The notes: generated by a model from the letters alone, not told the origin. 64,000 nucleotides of DNA from DATMNR01 sp963702765 (GCA_963702765.1 CAVPEB010000073.1:17511-81510); one strand, 5' to 3'; positions 1 through 9,827 are shown, numbered from the stretch's first letter. Program-made: numbers and translations.

Positions 1-536
1 ATAAGCGTCGGATTGATGCCTCCTGCTGGTTCATCCAACAGGATCACCTGTGGTTCAGCAATCAGCACAAAGGCGAACTCCAGCAACTTTTTTTGTCCGT
101 AGGACAAGTTGGCCGCTGGCATCTCCTTGAGCTTCGTGAGTCCCACGAAATCAAGCAGTTCCACTGCGCGTTTCTGTTCATGGGTGGAACTCCAGCGACT
201 GAGCAAGGCTCGTGTGCCTTCGCGCTGTGCTGCGACGTGCATATTCTCCATCACCGTGAGTCTGGAAAAATGCGGGTCAGTTGAAAGGTTCTGCCAATAC
301 CTAATCTGAATACTTTGTCTGGTTTCGCATTGGTGATGGTGTGACTGCCAAATCGAATAGTTCCGGTATCCACCTTTTCATATCCGGTAATGACATTAAA
401 GAGGGTGGTTTTTCCCGAGCCATTGGGGCCGATCAATCCAGTGATGCTGCCCTGCTTCTACGCTGATGGAACAGGTGTTAAGAGCGTGAATTCCTCCAAA
501 AGCTTTCGAGACGTTCTGTACTTCTAGCAGACTCAT
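1..536 (-). pseudogene. LivG-like branched-chain amino-acid ABC transporter ATPase, two frameshifts, 3' end outside window
   Basis: Conceptual translation on the minus strand from the ATG at 536 gives an ABC ATPase of the LivG type, which would energise the permeases encoded just upstream. Walker A reads GPNGSGKTT. The signature region reads LSYGQKKLLEFA and Walker B VILLDEPAGGINPT. These lie in different frames: one base too many near 449-454 (a GGG run) and one too few near 264-270 (a run of T). The two shifts cancel, so the rest is in the original frame. The ATG overlaps the livM stop by 4 bp, the usual sign of translational coupling. Either the gene is inactivated or both indels are sequencing errors at homopolymers. 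The C-terminus lies beyond position 1. Confidence 0.8.
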
Positions 537-1586
537 TGCTCAACCCCTTTCCCCGAACTCTCTACAACGATTGAATCTTCAGAACCTGGAGAAGTCACAA
601 TGTCAGGCGTTGGTTCCGAGCTATTGCGAGAGGCCTTCCACTTGTTCCACCTCTTACTTATAGTGGGTATGATACCCTCGGGTAATAATAGAATAATTGC
701 CAGGAAAATAACGCCGTACATAATCAGATTATAGCCACTACTTTGGGAAATGATAGTCAAATATTGTTGAGCGGGAACCAAAATGAGCGCACCAAGAATA
801 GGGCCAAACAGCGTTCCCATACCTCCCAGAAAAGCCATCAGGGCAATAGCCACATCAAAAAGCGCGTCGAACGCAAAGGGTGGGAAGATAGAACTGTTGA
901 AATAGGCGTGTAGACCGCCTACCATCCCAACAAAGAAGGCGGATATGACAAAAGCGATCAACTTGAATGGACCTGTATTCACTCCTAATCCAAGCGCCCT
1001 ATCCTCATCGTCTCGAATTGCCAGCAGCCCAAGTCCATATTTTGAGTTACGCACCCACCACGAAGTGCCAAAAGCGAGTAGCAGTATGGCAAGCGCAACA
1101 AAGTAGAAAGGTAGATTGAAGAAATCCGCACTCCAATCAAATGGTATGGGCAAACTAAGTCCTGCTGAACCCTGGGTAATGGCGCGAAGGTTGTAAGCCA
1201 TAAGCTGCATGATGAAGAACGTCGCTATGGTAATAACCACAAATGTGTGCCTGCGCGTTCGCAGCGCAATCCAACCAAATGGTACTGCGAAAGCAGCAGC
1301 TATAAGACCTATCAAGGGGAGCAGAAAGAATGGAGCATAGCCAGCCGGAATTTTCCAGTACTGGCAAAGCAATGCCATTGCATAGGCGCCTATCCCGAAA
1401 TAAACAGCGTGTCCTAGTGCAATATACCCGGTATAACCCGAAAAAATGTTCCATCCAACTGCTGCTGCCGCGAAAAACAATGTAAAGACCGCAACTGTAG
1501 TGGTGGCAGGATCAGAAAATACAAACGGAAATGCTATGAACACAGCAAGAAGGGCTATAGAGCAAGATTATTTTGAGTAGTTTCAT
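533..1586 (-). CDS. LivM-like branched-chain amino-acid ABC transporter permease, probable frameshift near the N-terminus
   Basis: An inner-membrane permease of the LivM family, with many hydrophobic helices and the family segments GYIALGHAVYFGIGAYAMALL and, near the C-terminus, AFLGGMGTLFGPILGALIL. It should form the translocation channel with LivH. The best initiation codon is the ATG at 1586, which overlaps the livH stop by 4 bp, but that frame closes after about 18 codons. The rest of the protein is in another frame, open from about 1555 and offering a first Met only at 1543. A one-base indel near 1556 would join the two parts. The hydrophilic C-terminal tail of roughly 30 residues is not typical of the family core. 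Confidence 0.82.
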
Positions 1587-2461
1587 TGCTTTCTTCCTTC
1601 AGGCTGTCCAAAAAGTCCCTGCGGACGGATTACCAGAACAGCAACAAGTATGATAAAAAAGACCGTGCTTGACCATACCGGGGACCATACAACAGCGGTT
1701 ACATCACCTATTACAAGCATAGCAACAGAGGCGATTAAAGCCCCTCTCAGACTTCCCAATCCACCAAGAACAATAATCACGAGCAAGCGCGAGATCAGGT
1801 CGTAGTGGCTGGCTGGATTAAAAAGATTCGTCGCTCCAAAGGCGGCGCCTCCTGCTGCTGCCATTGCAACACCTATGCCAAAAGTAATTGCCGAGACTCT
1901 TTCAATGTCGATACCGATTAGTTCTGCCGCTGTGCGATTTTGCATTGAAGCGCGCAGGCTGTAGCCAAATTTTGTACGATATAACAACATATAAAGACAA
2001 CCCAGGAGGAATACGCTCAGTAAAAATCCGAAAACGTAGATGTAAGGTAGATAGAAATTACCTATTTTGAATGATGCATCTACATACCAGGCATTCAATT
2101 CTACATAATTTGCCCCGACTCGATTTGTTAATACTCCTTCGATGATCATTGCGATCGCAAACGTGACCAGAATGGACAACATCGTTCGATTGAGCTTTAG
2201 CGGGCGAATAAATGCCCATTCGATGAAGACACCCAGGATAAACATGATTGGCATCGTGATAAGTAGTCCCACGATTATATCGATATGGTAGTTAGCCTGT
2301 AGCCAGTAACTGAGGTATGCCCCTAGAATGACCAGGGCGCCCTGGGCAATATTAATGATTTCCATTACACCAAATATCAATGTCAGTCCTGAAGCCATCA
2401 AGGCATAGACGCCACCAGTCAATATTCCTGTGATGACTGCTCCTATAATTAAGTTTGCCAT
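1583..2461 (-). CDS. LivH-like branched-chain amino-acid ABC transporter permease
   Basis: Intact 292-residue permease of the LivH family. The sequence starts MANLIIGAVITGILTGGVYA and contains the family segments GLTLIFGVMEIINIAQGALV and VIIVLGGLGSLRGALIAS, with about eight membrane segments. The start was placed at 2461 because a strong Shine-Dalgarno (AAGGGGG) stands a few bases upstream; a further in-frame extension upstream to 2506 lacks one. It is the only member of this four-gene importer without a visible frameshift. It lies between the binding protein and livM in the usual order and is translationally coupled to livM. Confidence 0.9.
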   Translation of the reverse strand: MANLIIGAVITGILTGGVYALMASGLTLIFGVMEIINIAQGALVILGAYLSYWLQANYHIDIIVGLLITMPIMFILGVFIEWAFIRPLKLNRTMLSILVTFAIAMIIEGVLTNRVGANYVELNAWYVDASFKIGNFYLPYIYVFGFLLSVFLLGCLYMLLYRTKFGYSLRASMQNRTAAELIGIDIERVSAITFGIGVAMAAAGGAAFGATNLFNPASHYDLISRLLVIIVLGGLGSLRGALIASVAMLVIGDVTAVVWSPVWSSTVFFIILVAVLVIRPQGLFGQPEGRKQ

Positions 2462-2510
2462 AAACCCCCTTACTAGCTGGTGTGTCGCGAACTCGAGGCT
2501 TATCACAATG

Positions 2511-2540
2511 ATCGTGGTGGGTCAGTTAACCCACCACGAT
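2511..2540. promoter_or_regulatory. Perfect 12-bp stem-loop between binding-protein and permease genes
   Basis: Arms 2511-2522 and 2529-2540 are perfect inverted repeats separated by a 6-base loop. There is no T run after it on the minus strand, so it is not a canonical terminator. Its position between the binding-protein gene and livH matches the mRNA-stabilising or attenuating hairpins known in other ABC operons, which keep the binding protein in excess over the permeases. That role is inferred. Confidence 0.6.
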
Positions 2541-2563
2541 GCAAAGTCATCGTACAGTACGTT

Positions 2564-3829
2564 TTATGGCCAATTGGGCTTTGGATATACGGGCTCCGCG
2601 GATGCTACATTTGCCGGGTAGACGGGTACTAAATTCCCATTCTGCCATTGGAACAGGTATGCAGTTGCTGCAGTGTTCTGGCCTGTATCATCGAATTTCA
2701 CCGGTCCCTGGACAGTAGTAGTACGTAACGCTGGAGTGAAGTTCTGCAATCAACTTGGTATTATCAATGCTGTTGATCTTAGTGGCTGCTTGCTGTACCA
2801 CCTGTCCAACCGAGTAGGCCTCGGCAACATCAGAACTAATATCTGCAGCCGTGCCACCATACTTGGCAAGATATTCTTGTACCATTTGAGCATTGCCGGT
2901 GGTATTAGCCTGCGGGAACCAGCCGCCATTGGGTACCATGATTGCTTCGGCTGACTTGGCTCCGCCAATGGCCTTGGTGAAATTGATCGCCCTGGTCTGG
3001 TCCAGCGGTGGCAATCAATGCCTGTGGGTTATAGTGCTGCTGCTTGAATCGTCTGAATGAAAGCGCTGACATCAGGAAGCAAAGTCCCAACAACTACCAC
3101 CTGAGCGCCAGAGGCGATTATTTTATCGGCAATTGGATTATAGTCTGTTGTCTCTGCTGGATATACCTGATACGAAGCTGTCTTAATACCCTCCTGCTCA
3201 AACAACGTCCTGGCTGTGTCTACCTGAGGCTGCGTAAACGGATCATCTTCGGTTGCATAGGCAATTGATGTGGGCCGCTGAGTAGATGGTAAGGTCTGAA
3301 TATAATGTGCAAAGGCGACCAGGTTGTTGGCCACTGGTAGGGAGACATCAAAGATATTGTGCAGGCCACGCGTAAAGACTGAAGGACCGCCACCGGCGCC
3401 CTCTACAAACGCGTACCCATAACGACTGGCTACAACTGATGCCGGTTTCGTCAAAAGTGTGGAGAACGGACCAAAGACTAGGTCATCTTTATGAACGGTA
3501 ATTAACGTCTGATAGTTGGTTTGTACCTGATCTGGGCTGCTATTGTCGTTAACGATGTCCAGTTGCACCTGCCGACCCAGCAGTCCCCCTGCTTTATTAA
3601 TGTCAGCGGCCCAGAGTTGGTAGCCCTGCTGGAATGCCTGACCATCTGCGGAGAAATCTCCTGAAAACGAGAGCGAGATACCGATCTTGATAGGGGTTGT
3701 GTTTGCTGGAGTTGGTGTTGTGCTCGCGGTTGATGATCCACCGCAGGCCACAACAAATAGTAGGATAAGGCTTGCGGTAAAAGACGCGAAGAGCGCCTTC
3801 CTCAGTCGTGTGAAATAATGTAGCTTCAC
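2564..3829 (-). pseudogene. LivK/LivJ-type substrate-binding lipoprotein, three frameshifts
   Basis: Conceptual joining of three frames gives a periplasmic-binding-protein-like (Peripla_BP_6) receptor of about 420 residues. It has a lipoprotein signal peptide (lipobox LFVVAC, about residues 24-29), a Ser/Thr/Pro linker, and the opening PIKIGISLSFSGDFSADGQAF typical of branched-chain amino-acid binding proteins. The reading frame shifts near 3032-3036, near 2995-3000 and near 2735-2750. Homology continues across each shift to the end VYPKPNWP. Three indels in 1.3 kb make this the most damaged non-mobile gene in the window. The cognate permeases and ATPase follow downstream on the same strand. 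Confidence 0.85.
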
Positions 3830-3885
3830 TACATTCCTCCTTCATGATACTACGCTGACTCTAAGTCTTGTGTCAGCTTCAAGCG

Positions 3886-3913
3886 AGTTACTGCTCCCCG
3901 GGAAGTAGTAACT
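3886..3913. promoter_or_regulatory. Inverted repeat in the leader region of the importer operon
   Basis: Arms AGTTACT (3886-3892) and AGTAACT (3907-3913) flank a GC-rich centre in the 176-bp gap between the E2 stop and the binding-protein start. No T run follows on the minus strand, so an operator is as likely as a terminator. Nothing else was recognised in this gap. Confidence 0.35.
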
Positions 3914-4005
3914 TAAATCTACTGCCAATAGGGTAATGTACTTCGCCATAAATACGTATTTATTCTGAACATTGTCTCAGAATTTACACTTTCTTGATGA
4001 ATAAC

Positions 4006-5352
4006 TCATCCTAAAAGTCCTAGAGGCTCTTCTACCAGATCGGCAAACGTAGCTAGAAATTGTGCTCCTCTAGCGCCGTCGACTACACGGTGATCACATG
4101 AAAGACTGAGTACCATCATAGGTTGCACTGAAGGCTGGCTCGAGATGGGCACAACGCGTTCAGCTATGCGACCCACGGACAGAATAGCAGCTTGAGGCGA
4201 ATTGATAATTGCGTTAAAGGCATCTACTCCGTACATGCCTAGATTACTGATTGTAAACGTGCCTCCCTGAATATCCTGTGGTCTCAGTTTCCCTGACTGA
4301 GCCTTGACAATCAACTCCTTGCGCATCAGAGCAAGGTCCTGCACGCTATACTCATCTGCCCCACGGATAACTGGCACGATCAACCCTTCATCGATAGCCA
4401 CAGCCAACCCAATATTGATTTCCTTGTGAAGGATAATTGAACCTGCTTGCCACGAGGCATTGAGTCTTGGATGTTCTCGTAAGGTCGCTGCCAGCACCTT
4501 TATCAGCAAATCGGTATAGGTCACCTTTTCAGAAGATCGCTTCTGAATTTGCTCTCGCCAATTTATGAGATGGCTTGCATTGACCTCTCGGACAAGATAA
4601 AAGTGGGGTACACTCGTCCAGCTTTGAGTCGTTCTTTCTGCCATAATGCGCCAGACGTGACTAACCGCGGACTCTTTTTGCGCTACAGTAACTGGCATTA
4701 CCGGTTCTACGACTGGTAAGGGTGACGACTTCGTTTTTAGATCTCCCAAATCCGTAACCAGTACTGCTCCTTCGGGTCCGCTGCCCCGGATTGTCGCGAT
4801 ATCTTTCCCTTGCTCCGCTGCTAATCTGCGTGCTTTGGGAGATGCTGGCGCCAGACGTGGTCGACTTGTGATGATTGGTTCTACCGTTTGTCGATCCTGA
4901 ATATGCGCCAGTACATCTGAACTTTGTATACGCTTTCCCTCTGGTTTAATTGTCTCCAAATCCAGGTTATGTTCAGCCGCAATGCGTGCAGCTAATGGGC
5001 TGGCTATCACATTGGAGAATCTATCGCCAGATTGTGGCGGCGTATGACCGTCGGAAATGGTATTTCTATAGGCAGTCCCTCCTTTAGCCAGTGTATTTTC
5101 CGGTGATATTTCTGCGGAATCTGTGATAGAGGCAATCACCTGTCCGACTGGTATCTCGACGCCCACGACGCCGGTTACGTTGGTCAGTATGCCAGTTGCA
5201 GATGCCTCGATCTCCACCGTGGCCTTGTCAGTCTCGATTTCGACCAGCGGTTCACCCTTTGTGACCTTCTGCCCTTCGGCTTTAAGCCATCGCACTATTA
5301 TCCCTGTCTCCTGTGCCATACCCAGAGCAGGTAAGATGACCTGTGTTGCCAT
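4006..5352 (-). CDS. Dihydrolipoamide acyltransferase (E2) of a 2-oxoacid dehydrogenase complex, two E3-binding-like domains
   Basis: E2 core of a pyruvate/acetoin/branched-chain type dehydrogenase complex; it transfers the acyl group from E1 to CoA. Residues 1-75 form a lipoyl domain with the lipoylated lysine in EIETDKATVE (K43). Two peripheral-subunit-binding-like segments follow, each starting with an ASPxA motif: about residues 114-150 (ASPLAARIAAEHNLDL) and about 168-204 (ASPKARRLAAEQGKDI). One such domain is usual. The catalytic domain ends with HRVVDG, giving the catalytic His421 and Asp425. A good Shine-Dalgarno precedes the ATG. It is the last gene of a run with the M24 hydrolase, E1beta and E1alpha. 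No E3 gene is present in the window. Confidence 0.93.
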   Translation of the reverse strand: MATQVILPALGMAQETGIIVRWLKAEGQKVTKGEPLVEIETDKATVEIEASATGILTNVTGVVGVEIPVGQVIASITDSAEISPENTLAKGGTAYRNTISDGHTPPQSGDRFSNVIASPLAARIAAEHNLDLETIKPEGKRIQSSDVLAHIQDRQTVEPIITSRPRLAPASPKARRLAAEQGKDIATIRGSGPEGAVLVTDLGDLKTKSSPLPVVEPVMPVTVAQKESAVSHVWRIMAERTTQSWTSVPHFYLVREVNASHLINWREQIQKRSSEKVTYTDLLIKVLAATLREHPRLNASWQAGSIILHKEINIGLAVAIDEGLIVPVIRGADEYSVQDLALMRKELIVKAQSGKLRPQDIQGGTFTISNLGMYGVDAFNAIINSPQAAILSVGRIAERVVPISSQPSVQPMMVLSLSCDHRVVDGARGAQFLATFADLVEEPLGLLG

Positions 5353-5393
5353 GAATGGTCTCCTGTATGTCCCTGATTTACCAAGAGGTATCC

Positions 5394-6740
5394 TTACGCC
5401 CTCAATAGGGTTTCCTGATCCTTTGAACGCTGAGCGAGATAACCATTGGCCAGTGTGTTTTGTTGGGACTGCGCTTCACGTGTAGTTGGGAGCGGTCCGC
5501 CTGCGGTATAATAGCGTACTCCTGCTACCAACAAATCTTCGGCTGGAAAGCGCGTAATAACTTCACATCCATCTTTTGTAACCACAAGCTGCTCTTCGAT
5601 ACGCGCTGCGGACCACCCATCGCTTGCTGGCCAGAACGTCTCAAGCGCAAAGACCATACCTTCTTCGATAACTTCTGGATGGTCAAGTGAGACCAGGCGA
5701 CTAAAGACCGGCTTCTCCCAGATTGAGAGTCCTACACCATGACCATATTGCAAAGCAAAAGCTGCTTCTTCGTTCGGAAAGCCGAACTCCTCTGCCCTGG
5801 GCCACAGCTTTACGATATCCGCAGTCGTCACGCCTGGTTTGATTGCATCGATGGCAATATCGAGAATATAACGACAACGTTTGTATGCATCCACCATTGC
5901 CTGGGATGCGCTACCAACTGTGAATGTGCGATAGTAGCAGGTTCGATACCCGTTGAAGCTGTGTAGGATGTCAAAATATGCAGGATCACCCGGGCGTAAA
6001 GCACGATCACTAAAAACATGCGGGTGAGGACTGCAGCGCTCACCAGAGATAGCATTGACACCCTCTACATGTTCCGAACCCAGATCGTATAAGACTTTGC
6101 TGACTAATCCAACACATTCGTTCTCTCGTACGCCTGGTTTCATAAAGCGGTAAAGTTCGTCGTAAGCTGCGTCCACCATCATGCAAGCTGAGTTGAGAAG
6201 TGTAATCTCATCCTGTGTTTTGAGAAGACGTGCTTGCTGCATCAACTGCTGTCCGTCTACCACTTTGATGCCTTCTGCCTGCAATGCGAACAAAACAGGT
6301 AATTCAACTGCGTCTATCCCTACAGGCTCGTTGAGCAATCCGCGTTCTTCCAGTTCAACACGTATCTTGCGTGCCACGTCTTCAGCTCGACCAGCAGCAG
6401 GTAGCATAGCGCCACGCAGCGTCGAGATACCAGCTCGTGAACGCTCGCCTAGCCATGGGCAATAGAGTTGATGGTGACGTGCTGCAGAGCCAAAGTCCCA
6501 CATAATCGGTTCATCATCTTGTGGTAGCAGAGTGAAGCGAGCAAGTTTGTCCATGGCCCAGGTACCAATATGCGTTGCGGTAATATAGCGCACATTGGTC
6601 ATGTCAAAGCACAGGAGCGCACCCATCTCTGATTCTTTGAGTAGCTTCTTTATGCGAGCCAGCCGTTCGTTGCGTAACCGTTCGTAGTTTACACGTTCCT
6701 CCCAATCTACACCCATCAAGCCGTACGTTTTGATAGCCAT
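5394..6740 (-). CDS. M24-family metallohydrolase (aminopeptidase P / creatinase fold), atypical metal site
   Basis: A 448-residue protein with an N-terminal creatinase-like domain and a C-terminal pita-bread M24 domain. The start at 6740 (MAIKTYGLMGVDW) has an AAGGAG box; an in-frame extension upstream lacks one. Of the five usual M24 metal ligands, four can be placed: Asp in FDILHSFNGY (about 255), His in YGHGVGL (about 333), Glu in ALETF (about 363) and Glu in RIEEQL (about 380). The second Asp of the normal Asp-Ile-Thr-Arg motif is replaced, the segment reading TCYYRTF. Family members with altered sites include creatinase and other non-peptidases. Placement between the E1/E2 genes suggests a hydrolysis or lyase step in the same catabolic route rather than general peptide turnover; this is inference. 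Confidence 0.82.
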   Translation of the reverse strand: MAIKTYGLMGVDWEERVNYERLRNERLARIKKLLKESEMGALLCFDMTNVRYITATHIGTWAMDKLARFTLLPQDDEPIMWDFGSAARHHQLYCPWLGERSRAGISTLRGAMLPAAGRAEDVARKIRVELEERGLLNEPVGIDAVELPVLFALQAEGIKVVDGQQLMQQARLLKTQDEITLLNSACMMVDAAYDELYRFMKPGVRENECVGLVSKVLYDLGSEHVEGVNAISGERCSPHPHVFSDRALRPGDPAYFDILHSFNGYRTCYYRTFTVGSASQAMVDAYKRCRYILDIAIDAIKPGVTTADIVKLWPRAEEFGFPNEEAAFALQYGHGVGLSIWEKPVFSRLVSLDHPEVIEEGMVFALETFWPASDGWSAARIEEQLVVTKDGCEVITRFPAEDLLVAGVRYYTAGGPLPTTREAQSQQNTLANGYLAQRSKDQETLLRA

Positions 6741-6824
6741 AATATTACTCCTTAAAGATTTCTCCGACTTCAGGCCAGGGTTACCCTGCATTCGACCTAC
6801 TCGAAACAACCAACTTGTAAACTT

Positions 6825-7865
6825 CTAATTTTGACCACATAATGTCCTGGCTAGTTCTACTACAGATGAAGCAGTCGGAACCGTAAGATCTTCCAGCACA
6901 GGCGAAAAAGGTATTGGTACATCCATCGCACCCATGCGCTTTACGGGGGCATCCAGATAGTAAAATGCTCCTTCAGCAATCACCGAGGCAATCTCAGCAG
7001 TGACACCATAACGTTCATACCCCTCATCGATCACGATGGCGCGGCTTGTCTTTTTAGCAGATTCAATGAGCGTCTGTTTGTCGAGGGGGAAAGTAGTTCG
7101 TGGGTCAATGACCTCAGCGCTGATGCCAGATTTGCCCAGTAGCTCCGCGGCCTCCAGGGCTACCTGTACCATGCTACTTGTTGCTATTATGGAAATGTCG
7201 CTCCCAGAACGCTTGATATCTGCGACACCGAACGGAATGGTATACTCTTCCTCCGGTACGAGACCTTTGAGCTGGTACATCATCTTATCTTCGAAGAAAA
7301 TCACCGGATTGCCATCTCGAATTGCGGTTTTTAGCAATCCTTTTGCATCGTAGGGTGTCGATGGAAGCGCAACCTTCAGACCAGGTATGTGACTTACCCA
7401 GGCATGCAAACTCTGGCTGTGTTGTGCGGCAGATCGGCGACTTGCTCCAAGTGTTGTGCGCACAACCAGTGGCACTTTGAGCTTACCGCCGGACATATAG
7501 TGCACTTTAGCGGCCTGGTTCACAATTTGATCCATTGCTAAACCAATGAAATCACCAAACATAATGTCTATTACAGGGTGCATGCCAGTCATTGCAGCGC
7601 CAACGCCCAGGCCGGTTATGCCCGCTTCTGAAATCGGCGAGTCAATTACTCGTGCTGGCCCAAACTCATCGACCAGTCCAGCCAGTACCTTGAAGGGCGT
7701 TCCAGCTTCAGCGACATCCTCGCCCATGATAAACACTTTCGGATTACGGCGCATTTCTTCAGCAAGAGCTTCGCGAATAGCCTGCCCGAAGGTAATCTCT
7801 CGAGTGCGCTGATTGCTCCCCGATCCCGAATTTTCTTGACTTGCAGTTGTACTAAGCATAGACAT
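6825..7865 (-). CDS. 2-Oxoacid dehydrogenase E1 component, beta subunit
   Basis: Intact 346-residue beta subunit of a heterotetrameric TPP-dependent E1 (PdhB/AcoB/BkdB family). The landmarks are the N-terminal ITFGQAIREALAEEM, GEDVAEAGTPFKVLAGL, and the transketolase pyrimidine-binding core with GASRRSAAQHSQSLHAWVSHIPGLKV-type features. The C-terminal transketolase domain includes VIDPRTTFPLD and IVIDEGYERYG. The coding region overlaps the E1alpha gene by 14 bp, so the two subunits are probably translated in a coupled way. Sequence alone does not separate pyruvate, acetoin and branched-chain specificity. Confidence 0.93.
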   Translation of the reverse strand: MSMLSTTASQENSGSGSNQRTREITFGQAIREALAEEMRRNPKVFIMGEDVAEAGTPFKVLAGLVDEFGPARVIDSPISEAGITGLGVGAAMTGMHPVIDIMFGDFIGLAMDQIVNQAAKVHYMSGGKLKVPLVVRTTLGASRRSAAQHSQSLHAWVSHIPGLKVALPSTPYDAKGLLKTAIRDGNPVIFFEDKMMYQLKGLVPEEEYTIPFGVADIKRSGSDISIIATSSMVQVALEAAELLGKSGISAEVIDPRTTFPLDKQTLIESAKKTSRAIVIDEGYERYGVTAEIASVIAEGAFYYLDAPVKRMGAMDVPIPFSPVLEDLTVPTASSVVELARTLCGQN

Positions 7866-8868
7866 CTTGATCTACCTCACTAAGATCTGGGAAAGATGCA
7901 TGAAGCGCAAACTCAACACCAGCCTCAACTTCAGCTTGCACTCGATGGTCAATCTGCTCAAGTGTCTCATTGTCTGCGAGTTGCTGTTCAAGTAGCCAGG
8001 TGGTCAGCAACTGAAGTGGATCACGTTGCGTCATCCACAATTGTTCTTCTTCCTTTGAACGGTAATACGATCGTTGAATATCGCCAACGTGGTGTCCATG
8101 ATAACGATATGTATGACAGAGCAGGAAGGCTGGACCTTCTCCGTGCCGTGCTCGTTCAACGAGCCTCTGTGCAGTGTAGTAAACTTCCTGTATATTCTGC
8201 CCGTCCACCTCTTCTGTGAAAATGCCGAAGGCCCTGGGTCTCGCGCTCATTTCTCCGGCTGTCGTCTCGGAAAAGTGCGTATATTCGTTGTACATGTTAT
8301 TCTCACAGACGTAAATAATCGGTAGTTTCCACAAAGAAGCCATATTCATCGCTTCGTAGAGCACTCCCTGACCAAGCGCGCCATCTCCAAAGAAGCAAAC
8401 CGTTACCTGGTTTGTGCCTTGCATTTTACTCGACATGGCAGATCCAGTGGCCAGGGCTGCACTACCGCCGACGATCGCGTTAGCTCCGAGATTCCCGTTC
8501 TCCTGGTCGGCAATATGCATAGAACCACCTTTACCTCGACAGTATCCTGCTTCTTTACCAAGTAATTCGGCAAACATTCTATCGATAGACGCTCCCTTTG
8601 CCAGGCAATGTCCATGGCCACGATGAGTGCTGGTAATAAAATCATCGCGATTCAATGCTTCGCATACACCCACTGCTACAGCTTCTTCACCCGTATATAA
8701 GTGAGCAAGGCCGGGCATTTTAGCACTAAGATACAGTACGTTGACATGCTCTTCAAAGACCCTGATCTTCAGCATCTGCTCATACATACGCAGCCACTGC
8801 TCACTCTGGGCTTCGGAACTTGCGGCCCCCATATTTTCCACAGAATTGGATGTTTCAGAATGAACCAA
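7852..8868 (-). CDS. 2-Oxoacid dehydrogenase E1 component, alpha subunit (AcoA/PdhA-like)
   Basis: Intact 338-residue alpha subunit. The TPP-binding motif runs from GDGALGQGVLYEA to CENN; the substrate and phosphorylation-loop regions read GYCRGKGGSMHI and YRYHGHHVGD. It carries out decarboxylation and reductive acylation of the E2 lipoyl arm together with the beta subunit. The start was set at a TTG (8868) preceded by GGAGATG at suitable spacing; no better ATG is present before the conserved region begins. The compact alpha subunit and the GKGGSMHI form resemble acetoin-dehydrogenase-type E1, but the M24 hydrolase and dehydrogenase neighbours are not part of the classic acetoin operon. Confidence 0.93.
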   Translation of the reverse strand: MVHSETSNSVENMGAASSEAQSEQWLRMYEQMLKIRVFEEHVNVLYLSAKMPGLAHLYTGEEAVAVGVCEALNRDDFITSTHRGHGHCLAKGASIDRMFAELLGKEAGYCRGKGGSMHIADQENGNLGANAIVGGSAALATGSAMSSKMQGTNQVTVCFFGDGALGQGVLYEAMNMASLWKLPIIYVCENNMYNEYTHFSETTAGEMSARPRAFGIFTEEVDGQNIQEVYYTAQRLVERARHGEGPAFLLCHTYRYHGHHVGDIQRSYYRSKEEEQLWMTQRDPLQLLTTWLLEQQLADNETLEQIDHRVQAEVEAGVEFALHASFPDLSEVDQDVYA

Positions 8869-8914
8869 GATTACATCTCCATTTTCAAATCCCGCAGGCG
8901 GCGAGTATCAAACG

Positions 8915-9796
8915 CTACAAGTCTAAACCAGCCAACCTGGCCAGCACTTTATATACGATGGCAAAATCTTCTTTCTCCAGGCCCATTGCTCGCGCAGATG
9001 TCAGTAACTCGTTGCTAACAGCCACCGCTGGCAATGGCATATTCAGTTCCCTGCTCATCTCAAGCGCCAGCAGCATATCTTTCTGCATCATATTCACATT
9101 GAACCATGCCTCATCAGGAGGCTGAAGTATAAATGGCGTGCGATATTTCAGTGAAGGGGAAGCAATCACGCTATTGAGCATTACCTCGAGGGCCGTTTCG
9201 AGTGGAATTCCACCTTTTACTGCCAGCAGAAGTCCTTCATAAAATCCCTGAATTTGAACTTGCAGGTTCAAATTGATCGCGATCTTCATTAAGACGGCCT
9301 GACCATTCTTACCAACATAATTCACCTTTGGACCAATATCCAACAGGATAGATTTGACCTGCTCAAAGATCGCTTCTTCACCACCAACCATCAGCGAGAG
9401 GTTGCCTTGTTCCAGAGTAATTACACTACCAGACACCGGCACATCCAGCATCCGAGCGCCTTTCGAGGCTACCCGTTCGGCTAGCTTACGTGAAGCATGG
9501 GGACTAACGGTGCTCATATCAATATAAATCTTGCCTGGACCTAATCCGTCCAGTATGCCATCCGAGCCTGAAACAACCTCGTGCAGAGCATTCGTATTTG
9601 TCACCATCGTAAATATGACATCAGCCGCTTCTGCTACCGCTCGTGGTGAATCTGCCCATTGCATACCAGCATTAAGCAGCCACTGTGCTTTCGACTTCGT
9701 GCGGTTGTAACCTGTAACCGTGTGGCCGGCATCCAGGAGTCTTTTGGTTACTCGCCCACCCATAGCCCCCAGCCCTATAAATCCAAGATTAGCCAT
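8915..9796 (-). CDS. 3-Hydroxyisobutyrate dehydrogenase-like NAD(P)-dependent oxidoreductase
   Basis: A 293-residue beta-hydroxyacid dehydrogenase. The Rossmann dinucleotide motif GLGAMGG is at residues 8-14, the substrate-binding motif DVPVSGS at 118-124, and the catalytic lysine at about 171 in VGKNGQAVLMK. The start at 9796 is preceded by GGAGG; an upstream in-frame TTG has none. Family members oxidise 3-hydroxyisobutyrate, tartronate semialdehyde and related acids. Its place between the FadR-type regulator and the E1 genes suggests that it supplies a semialdehyde or 2-oxoacid to the dehydrogenase complex. The actual substrate cannot be read from sequence. Confidence 0.88.
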   Translation of the reverse strand: MANLGFIGLGAMGGRVTKRLLDAGHTVTGYNRTKSKAQWLLNAGMQWADSPRAVAEAADVIFTMVTNTNALHEVVSGSDGILDGLGPGKIYIDMSTVSPHASRKLAERVASKGARMLDVPVSGSVITLEQGNLSLMVGGEEAIFEQVKSILLDIGPKVNYVGKNGQAVLMKIAINLNLQVQIQGFYEGLLLAVKGGIPLETALEVMLNSVIASPSLKYRTPFILQPPDEAWFNVNMMQKDMLLALEMSRELNMPLPAVAVSNELLTSARAMGLEKEDFAIVYKVLARLAGLDL

Positions 9797-9827
9797 AAGC
9801 AACCTCCGAAGTGAAGATAATGTTTTT

